Shown one piece after another: positions 55,570-64,000 of a stretch of DNA of 64,000 nt (position 1 is the first letter of the stretch; the number at the start of each line of letters is the position of its first letter). A model generated the notes under the pieces. The model saw nothing but the letters and a program-made list of their open reading frames with translations. It searched no databases and was not told where the DNA came from. This DNA is from Pinus tabuliformis. Taxonomy: Eukaryota > Streptophyta > Pinopsida > Pinales > Pinaceae. Location of the stretch: positions 734,983,714 through 735,047,713 of the forward strand of contig CM062812.1 in assembly GCA_031772625.1 (NCBI GenBank). Direction: 5' to 3'. The position numbers and the translations under genes are program-made.

Positions 55570-58260
55570 GAAGAGATAAATATTATAAACCCAATGTATA
55601 AAAACCGTAAGATAAATATTATAAACCCTAAAATAAACATGGTTTACCATTATTTACCATAATTGATTTTTGTACTAACACGATGTTTGTCATAATGTGA
55701 CGTTGGACCATGGTTAACCATGGTTTTCCATGGTTGATCTTCATATTGAGACAATCTTTTGCACAATGTGACATTGGATCATCGTTGGCCATGGATGACC
55801 ATTATTATAAACCAAAAGGATTTATATTAAACCCTAGGATTAATATTATAAACCCTATGAATAATATTATACCCTAGGGATATGAACAAAGTAAACCCAA
55901 GGGATTGATATTGTAAGCCAGAGGGAATAATAAACCCAAGGTATTAATTCTAAAACCAAAGGTATTATAAACCCGAGGGAATAATATTAAACCCAATGGG
56001 TTAATATTATAAATTCAAGGTATATAAACCCTAAAGGAATTAATATTATAAACCCAAGGGAATAATACTAAAAATCCAAGGGATTATAAACCCAATAGAT
56101 TAATAATATAAACCCAAGGGAATAAGATTAAATCCAAGGAATTAGTATTATAAACCCAAGCTATCTAAACCCTAAGATTAAATGTTATAAACCCAATGGA
56201 ATAATAAACCCATGAAAATAATATTAAACCGAAGGGATAAATATTTAAACCAAAGGAATATAAACCCTAAGATAAATATTTGTCACAATGCGACATTGGA
56301 ATATGGTTGACAATGATTAATGTTCCTATTAAACAACGTTTGTCACAGTGTGATGTTGGAAAATGGTTGGCCATCGTTGACCGTGGTTATCTCCATATTG
56401 AGAAAAAAATTTGTCCCAATGTGACGTTGCACCATGGTTGACCATGGATGACCATGGTTGTTATGATTTGGCTTTAGATCAAGAGCCAATCTTTGTCACA
56501 ATGTGAGCATGGTTGATCATGGTAGACCATGATTGAATCAAAGGGTATCATAAACCCAAGGGAATAATATTAAACCCAGTGAATTAATATTATAAATGAA
56601 AGGCATATAAACCCTAAAGGAATTGATATTATAAACCCAAGGGAATAATAAACCCAAGGGATTAATACTAAAAACTAAAGGGATTAAAACCCTAATGGAT
56701 TGATAATATAAACCAAAGGGATTAATATTATAAACTCAAGGTATATAAACCATAAGATTAAATATTATAAATCTAAGGGATAAATACTATAAACCCAAAT
56801 ATAATTATTATAAGCCATAAGATAAATATTTGTCACAATACGTCATTGGAATATGATTGACCATGATTGATTTTCATATTGAGACAATGTTTGTCACAAT
56901 ACAACATTGAACAATGTTTAACCATCGTTGACCATGGTTGATCTCCATATTAATACAATCTTTGTCATAATGAGATGTTGGACAATGATTGACCATGGAT
57001 GACCATGGTTGTGAAAATGTGACATTTAACTAAGAGATAGTCTCTGTCACAATGTGACCATGGTTTACCACTATTATTGAGCATGTTTGACCATGATTGA
57101 ACCCAAAGGTATTATAAACCCAAGGGAATAATATTAAACCCAAGGGATTAATTTTATAAACGAAATTTATACAAGCCCTAAGATTAAATATTATAAACAC
57201 AAGGGAATAATAAACCCAAGGGACAAATATTACAAACCAAAGGAATATAAACCCTGAGATAAATATTTTCACAATGTGACATTGGAATATGCTTGACCTT
57301 GCCTGATTTTCATATTGAGACAATGTTTGTCACAATGTGACATTGGTTGACCATCGTTGACTATGGTTGATCTCCATATTGAGACAACCATTGTCGCAAT
57401 ACGACATTGGAACATGGATGACCATGGTTGTGACAATGTGACATTGGACCAAGAGACAATCTTTGTCACAATGTAACCATGGTATACCATGGTTATTAAG
57501 CATGGTTGACCATGGTTGAAACAACATTTGTCACAATGAGAAGTTGGAACATGGTTGACCATGGTTTATTTTCATATTGAGACAATCCTTGTCATAATGC
57601 CACATTGGTTGATTTTCATGTTGAGAATATATTTATCATAATGGGACGTTGGACCATGGTTGACCATGATTATAAACCCAATGGATTTATAATAAATCCA
57701 AAGATTACTATTATAAACCCTATGAATAATATTATACCCTAGGAATATCAAGCCTTAGATTAATAAACCCGAGAGATTGATATTACAAACCCAAGGGCTT
57801 AATAAACCCAAGGGATTAATACTAAAAATCCAAGGGATTATAAACCAAGGGAATAATATTAAACCCAAGTGATAAATATTATAAACCCAAGGCATGCAAC
57901 TGTAAGATAAATATTATAAACCCTAAAATAAACGTGCTTGACCATGGTTTACCACCATTGATTTTCATACTCGGACGACCTTTGTCACAATGAGATTTTT
58001 GACCATGGTTGATTTTCATATTGAGACAATCTTTGGCACATTGTGACATTAGACCATCATTGACCATGGATGATCATGATTGTAAACCCAATGGATTTAT
58101 ATTAAACCCTGGGAGTAATATTATAAACCCTATGAATAATATTATACCCTATGAAAATGAACCCTTGGGTTAATAAACCCAAGGGATTGATATTATAAAT
58201 GCGAGGGATTGATTCTAAACCCCTTGTGTTTATAATATCAATCCCTTAGGTTTATTAATT
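55570..58260. repeat. Composite array of two alternating sequence families
   Basis: Blocks of type A consist of short variants of ATAAACCCAAGGGATTAATATT (or AAACCCTA...). They alternate with type B blocks built from CACAATGTGACATTGGACCATGGTTGACCATGGTTGATxTTCATATTGAGACAATCTTTGT. B blocks lie near 55650-55800, 56275-56530, 56820-57090, 57260-57670 and 57930-58080, with A blocks between. The B-to-B spacing is about 550-600 bp at first, then irregular. Minus ORFs at 57030-57562 and 57879-58067 (repeats of CDKxxxNMKINHGQ) are translations of the B repeat and are not genes. Confidence 0.9.
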
Positions 58261-58830
58261 TTGAGAGACAACATTGAATAAATTGCAATGCAGTGTAACA
58301 TTGCGACAATGAGTTTTATATAAATTGTCATGCTGTAACAATGTTTGTCATAATGCGACGTTGGATTGATCTTTGCACAACCACATTCCACTAAAAACAC
58401 CATGATCAAATCCCTTTCGAATTATGTTGTTAGAAATCTCACATACATCATGAATGCTAACATTTAGGGATTAGAAGGAATTAATTTATTTATAAATTAT
58501 TATTTTAAATTTAAATGGTTTATAAATTATTATTTTTACTTTTCTTTTAGTGAAAAAAAACAAAATATAGTGCAAAATATTCAAAACAAATGAATAATAG
58601 ATAATGAATTAAAAAAAAATCATAAAAATTAAAATTAAACGAAATAAGCATTTGTAAATTCATAAATTCATTTACTATAATCTCATTTGAATATATTAAA
58701 TTCTTAAAAAATCTAACATGTGAAGCATTAGTGATGGAATTTTAAATCTATAAATTTACAATTTTTTGATGTATTATATATTTCAAAAATTGATAATTAA
58801 ATTAAAAAGGAAAAAGAAAAAGAAAACTCA
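58261..58830. other. AT-rich spacer after the composite array
   Basis: A last partial B-type phrase (TGTTTGTCATAATGCGACGTTGGA, about 58330) and then AT-rich sequence with no ORF. Confidence 0.55.
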
Positions 58831-58835
58831 ATTAT

Positions 58836-58968
<133 letters not shown>

Positions 58969-59235
58969 AACTTAGGGTAGTACCTTTTCTATTTATAAAA
59001 AAAGGTTGTTCCAGATAGAGCAGTTAGGTGGCCTCAACTTGCCCATATGGGAAACCAAGTCTGTTGGCCACCTGAGTCTGTTATATGCCATCCAATAACA
59101 AAATTTAATCAGTCTTTCAATCCAAGCTAAGTACACTGAACACCTAAAAACACTAATCATGTTCCAAACTAACATAAAAACACCTGAAAAGAAAAAGCTA
59201 GCCGCAAAATGAGAAAACTGGCAACTACAGAAAAT

Positions 59236-59881
59236 CTAATCCTTCCAGTCATCTTTGTCAGATTCCACGTTAGCAGGTGCCACTGTCGTTTCAGTTAGGG
59301 CTGGAGACAACTTCATCAACCTTTCCTGGATCTCATCCAGCTTACTTTCTTGCATAATCATGATGATATGCAGGTTTTTCATGTCATTTTTTATATTGGG
59401 CATACCTTGGGCTGTTTCTGCCATTTCTCTTGCCACCTGCTCTAGAGCCTTGGCTAGTAAGCACTTCAAAACCCAGTACACATGTAGGGCTTGCCTGTAA
59501 AGTGTTATCCTGCCTTTGGTCTGCCTTGGGTTGGGGATAATATCCCCCCATTCCTCCATCTTTGGTTCAGACTCCTCTTTCATTATACTTGTCTTCCATC
59601 TCCTGAATTAGCTGACAAATGTCAGCGTCCATCCCTTCTCTATAAGCTTGAGTGGCTTCTTGGACAGCTGTCCTTATGGATTTCCTACCTTGCCTTTGGC
59701 TTGCTAGCGACGAGGTTGTCGAATAGTTTTTGCCCAGCTGGCTCTGTCGTCCTCTGCCTCCATGACCCCTGCCTCTGCCTAGACGAGCCATCTTTTCCTT
59801 TATTGCCTCCTGCTTGCAATTATCAACAGCAAAAGTTAGCTTTCTAGGAGCTACACTCTTCCCCTCGGTCAGCATGTTCAT
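59236..59881 (-). pseudogene. Unrecognised ORF, RG-rich N-part and helical C-part, split by a frameshift
   Basis: Two minus-strand frames overlap by 17 bases: 59881-59567 (104 aa) and 59583-59236 (115 aa). The first has a Lys/Arg-rich start and a GRGRGHGGRGRQ stretch (RG-rich, RNA-binding-like), then a helical part ending EMEDKYNE. The second starts in the shared bases and continues in the same style (Glu-rich, then ALEQVAREMAETAQ, helical, ending ESDKDDWKD). A single indel near 59575 would join them. About 210 bp of leader-like sequence follows to 58993. No polymerase motif. It could be a retrotransposon ORF (Gag/ORF1-like) or a processed gene copy; I do not recognise the family. Confidence 0.45.
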
Positions 59882-60022
59882 GTCGCTTTGCCTTCCTTCC
59901 CCCCTCCGGCCTTCCCCGTTATTCTAGAGAATCGTTGGTCTCTCTCCCCCTGGACTAAGGTAGATGGGTAAGCCCTCTATCTTCCTGTCCTCCGCATGGA
60001 TAGCATTCTTATTTTTCTCGAG

Positions 60023-60628
60023 CTAACTCTCTGTTCCGCTAATACATTCCCCCAGCATGCCTATGCTCTGATCCTCGCGCTTCTTCACCATGTAGACCTC
60101 TGACCCACTCAGACAAAGCCCCTCCCCTGCAATTCCCAGCTTACCCCCCTCTTCCCACTTACTGTGCATGGCAGAGGAGATTGCAAATCTGCTCATACAC
60201 GGCCCCTCCCCTACAATTCCCAATTTTCCCCCTTCCTCCACCATACTAAGCATGACAGAGTGAAATGCAGGAGGTGAGGCAAATGAAACATACTTATAAT
60301 CACGCTCGACTGTAGAAGAATCTGACGCCCGTGTTGCTCTGTTCTCCTCCTTCCTTCACTGCAGACTAAGCTGTCTTCCCACCCTTGCCACCCTCATGTA
60401 CCCCATCCCTTTTGCCTCACATCCCATTCCACTACCACCACCATTTCTCTCCTCCTCTCCCCCCACTCTCTTGCCACATCGTTGCCTTGAAACTCCCGCA
60501 GGCATGCAGGATGCCACCACATCCATTTGATCTATGATGAGGGCATTCGGTGACCGTCCTGGCTGTCCTCTCCCTTGCGTTGTCCTCCTGTTCAAACTTT
60601 CCCCTTTCATCACCCCGATTGGGGGCAA
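60023..60628 (-). pseudogene. Upstream fragments of the same GC-richer minus-strand unit
   Basis: Minus ORFs 60356-60628 (90 aa, Gly/Arg-rich, GRGQPGRSPNALIIDQMD) and 60023-60253 (76 aa) lie directly upstream of the RG-rich ORF, on the same strand. The second contains an internal repeat (KLGIVGEGPCMSRF and KLGIAGEGLCLSGS) that reflects a ~80-bp duplicated DNA segment (60109-60145 versus 60194-60240). They are separated by stops. Base composition matches 59236-59881 and contrasts sharply with the AT-rich flanks, so the whole block is probably one inserted unit. Confidence 0.35.
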
Positions 60629-60639
60629 CTCAATTTTAT

Positions 60640-60842
60640 ATTTTTACTTCATCTATTTTGCTTATAATAAATTTACAATATAATACATTTCAAATTTTAA
60701 AAATGCAAACACATTTCAAAACATCAACAATAATTTCTAAATTTCATAATTTATTAATCATGGAGGAACTTATCATTGAACTTATTAATATAAACAATGT
60801 ACTTCATAAGTAAAATATTTCAATGTCAACTTATATGTACAA
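60640..60842. other. AT-rich junction
   Basis: Abrupt change from GC-rich to AT-rich at about 60635; nothing recognised. Confidence 0.4.
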
Positions 60843-63800
60843 TGAAAAGAAATAAATTTTTATGGTTAAATCATTTTTAAGCATTTCAAGTAATGTTAAT
60901 ATTTTATATTTGGCCTATATTTTTTTGTAAATTTTATCTTTGAGATGCAAGAACACTTCTCTTATATTTGTGATTAAAATATATCAATATTGACATTTAA
61001 ATAAAAAACTAATAAGATCAAATTGAAATTTGAAAATTTGTTATTGAATGATTGCTAATTAATTTTAGAGCAGAAATTACTTCATGCTACTTGAACTAAT
61101 TCTGCACTAATCCCACACTAAAAACCTAGGACAACCCAAATTCATAGATTTGTTACATTTATACATTTGTATTTGGAAATTAACGAAACCTTTGATAGAG
61201 AACTCCTTCAAATCATTAAAATATAAAACCACACTGAGTTACTAAATTTATAACACACACATAGTTGATCTCATTCAAATTCATGGAATAAGTTGGTCAA
61301 ACCTTGTACTCCTCATTTGTGCAATGAAACATATTCCTATCAAGAGTCAGGGGACCATAAGTCAGCCTCATGATCTAATATCAAATGCCCAAACTTCTCA
61401 TAGAGGTTTTCCATGTTAAATTTTCCACTATCACACACCTATGGCAACATACAAATACATATGTATGTTTAGATACTGGTAAAGAAAAAAGGGAAGTAAG
61501 TTGTTGCCACAATTATAGGAAAATACCTTATTATATATGGTATGGAAAAAAATTATTATTAATCGAATAAGACATAGAATTCACAACTTGTAGGCCACAT
61601 TCTTTCAGTGTGAGCAAAATATTGGAGTACACGATTTGATCTTCGAACACGTTGAGGGACTCTTTACATTGGAATTGACGGAATTTATTTGCACCATAGT
61701 GAAGACATAGGAAAATACCTTATTATATATTTTATTATATATAAATTCATGTTATAAATAATTATGAGAAACTTATGATGGAGGAATTTATTACAATTGG
61801 AATAATCTCAAATCCCTAGGAAATTGGTGGGTGGGGAGCCACGTGGCACAAATATAATTTTTTAAATTTATTAAAAGTAATGAACCATTTTGCTACATAA
61901 AATTTTCTTATATATAAATGAATGTTATAAATAATAATAAGGAACTTATCATACAAGAAATTATTAGAATTTGAATATTCTCAAATCCTTAGAAAATTAG
62001 TGGGTAGGGAGCCACGTGGAACAAATCTAATTTTATAAAATTATTAGAAGTCAATGCAACCTGAAAAAAATTGTAATTTGTAATACACTATAGTCATTGA
62101 TAAGCATTAATAATAAGTATATGCTCAACATATTACCTTGAGAATCAGTCTAGGTCCTCAATTAAAAAACAAAAAAAAAATCTACAAACTTCCTTCCATC
62201 TAAATTCATATATATACACCGATTGATGAATGAAAAGAAATAAATTTTCATGGTCAATTTTTTTTAAGTATTTCAAGTAATGTAACTATTTTATATTTGG
62301 GCTCTATTTTTCTATCAATTTTGTCTTTGAGATGCAACAATTTTTGTTCAAATTTTACATTGAGAAAAAAATTACACAAGAATAAATTATATCACTCTAA
62401 ACACTTACTATATTTGAGATTAAAATAGATCAACACTAATCTTTAATGAAAAAATTAATAATATCGTCTTGTAATTTGAACATTTGTTATTGAATTATTG
62501 CTAATTAATTTTAGAGCACAAATTTATTCATTCTACTTTACCTAATTCTACACTAATCCTACACTGAAAACCTAGGACAAACCACAATCATATTTGAGCT
62601 ACTATTATACATTTGTATTTGAAATGTAAAGCAATATTCCATAGAGCACTTCTTCAAATCATTAACATCTAAACCACACTTAGTTACTAAATTTATAGCA
62701 AACATATAATTGATCCCTTGGAGATTAGCGGCATAAGTTGGTCAAACCTTGTACTCCTCATTGGTGTGGCAACACATATTCCTTTCGAGAGAAAGGACCC
62801 ATAATTTTTCCTAATGATACAATATAAAATGCCCAAAATTCTCATATAGGTTATCCACGTTAAATTTTCCACTATCAGACATCGATGGCAGTGTACAGAT
62901 ATATGTATTTTCAGATACTGGTAAAGAAGATAGGGAAGTAAGTTGTTGCAATGATTATATGAACATACCTTGTTATATATGGTAAGAAATTTTTTTTTAT
63001 TAATCTAAGAATATTTAAACATTTAGAACCTATAGTCCACATTTTTCCAGCATGAGATGATTGGAGTACACAGAAGATTGGAGTACACAATCTCATCTTT
63101 GAACACGTTGAGAGAGATCTTAACACTGAAATGGATGGAATTTATTTGCACCGTACATAGGAAAATACCTTGCTAATGGTTGTATATAAATGAATTTTAT
63201 AAATAATTATGAGGAACGTATCATGGAGAAGTTATTAGAATTGGAATAATCTCAAATCCCTAGGAAATTGGTGTTTGAGGAGCCATATGGCACGAATATA
63301 ATTTTTTGAATTTAATAGAAGTAATGGACCATTTTTATAAGTAAATAATTATTATATATAAATGAATGCTATAAATAATAATGAGGACCCTATCATGGAG
63401 GAATTAAAAATTCAATGCAACCTAACAATGTAAACTATATTTGATGATAAGCATTAAGACTAAGCATATGCTGAGCATATTCCCTCGAGAATCATTGTAG
63501 TCCCTCAATTAAGAAAAAAAAGTCAACAAACCTCCTTCCATCTAAAGTTTATATATTTACACCTATTCGTGAATAAAAAGAAATAAATTTTCATGGTTAA
63601 AACATTTTTAAGCATTTCAAGTAATGTTATTATTTTATATTTCGGCTCTATTTGTCTGTTAATTTTATCTTTGATATGCAAACATTTTTTTATTTTACTT
63701 TGAATTTAAAAAAATTTACACAAGAATAAATTATATCACTCTAAACACTTCTTAGATTTGTCATTAAAATAAATCAATACCGATATTTAAAGAAAAAATA

Positions 63801-64000
63801 ATAAGATCAACTTGAAATTTGAAACTTTGTTATTGACTGATTGCTATTTAATTTTAGAGCACAAATTCATTCATGCTACTTTACCTAACTCTACACTAAT
63901 CCTAAATGAAAACCTGGGACAACCCAAATTCATAGCTGAGCTACTTTTATACATTTTTACTTGAAATTAAATCAATCTTCGATAGAGAACTCCTTCAAAT
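60843..64000. repeat. ~1.35-kb tandem array, 2.3 units, running off the window
   Basis: The phrase (T)GAAAAGAAATAAATTTT(T/C)ATGGT starts units at 60843, 62231 and 63574 (TAAAAAG in the last), giving periods of 1388 and 1343 bp. Shared landmarks include AAGCATTTCAAGTAATGTTA, ACACTAATCCxACACTxAAAACC, TTGGTCAAACCTTGTACTCC and CACATTxTTxCAG. Inside each unit a ~180-bp sub-repeat occurs twice (about 61730 and 61908; about 63180 and 63352), with GGGGAGCCACGTGGCAC (a CACGTG core) at 61846 and a variant at 62009. ORFs 61385-61570 and 62911-63126 are translations of the repeat. Confidence 0.92.

Noticed and set aside
57030..58067. Minus-strand ORFs with CDKxxxNMKINHGQ repeats
   Set aside because: Direct translation of the tandem B repeat; no independent coding evidence.
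55570..58260. Telomeric (CCCTAAA)n array
   Set aside because: AAACCCTAA occurs only as scattered single units among AAACCCAAGGG variants; no run of perfect telomere repeats.

Overview
The window looks like nuclear DNA of a seed plant, most probably a gymnosperm (inference). It holds one intact two-exon plant transcription-factor gene in a sea of nested, decayed LTR retrotransposons, AT-rich spacer, microsatellites and tandem arrays. No bacterial, organellar, tRNA or rRNA feature was recognised.

Layout. 1-3355: 3' part of a decayed Ty3/gypsy element on + (RT, RNase H, integrase). 4121-10525: a complete non-autonomous LTR retrotransposon. Its two ~2.2 kb LTRs have TGATCCA...TGGATCA termini and CTCCA target duplications. 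Its only ORF lacks polymerase domains and encodes coiled coil + G-patch + CCHC knuckles. 10776-14284: a broken ~1100-codon ORF with a low-complexity, coiled-coil C-terminus. 15630-16561 (-): a second transposon-associated ORF with a Glu-rich tail. 18400-30328 (-): a decayed gypsy element interrupted by a probable solo LTR (21706-22694) and by a young 5061-bp copia element (23799-28859). That copia element has 158-bp LTRs differing at one base and perfect GTGTG target duplications. 32380-36015: a decayed ORF tandemly duplicated in 1.66-kb units. 36909-42937: a candidate LINE with a 17-bp flanking repeat and poly(A), itself holding a gag/protease-only copia derivative (39161-42652, -). 44200-46560: a degraded GC-richer segment and a 159-bp foldback element. 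46579-47194: a 0.6-kb CT-rich tract. 47517-48405: six copies of a ~160-bp satellite. 51211-53463: the class II LATERAL ORGAN BOUNDARIES DOMAIN (LBD) gene, 269 aa, with a 1443-bp intron. 55570-58260: a composite array built from two alternating sequence families. 59236-60628 (-): an unrecognised GC-richer ORF cluster with an RG-rich segment. 60843-64000: a ~1.35-kb tandem array running off the window.

The LBD gene is the only protein gene I consider likely functional. The most interesting object is the G-patch/zinc-knuckle retrotransposon at 4121-10525. Next come the copia element at 23799-28859, which has no recognisable gag yet inserted recently, and the composite array at 55570-58260. In several transposon ORFs the in-frame stops are mostly TAG or TAA where a single C-to-T change in CAG or CAA would explain them, as expected from decay of methylated cytosine.
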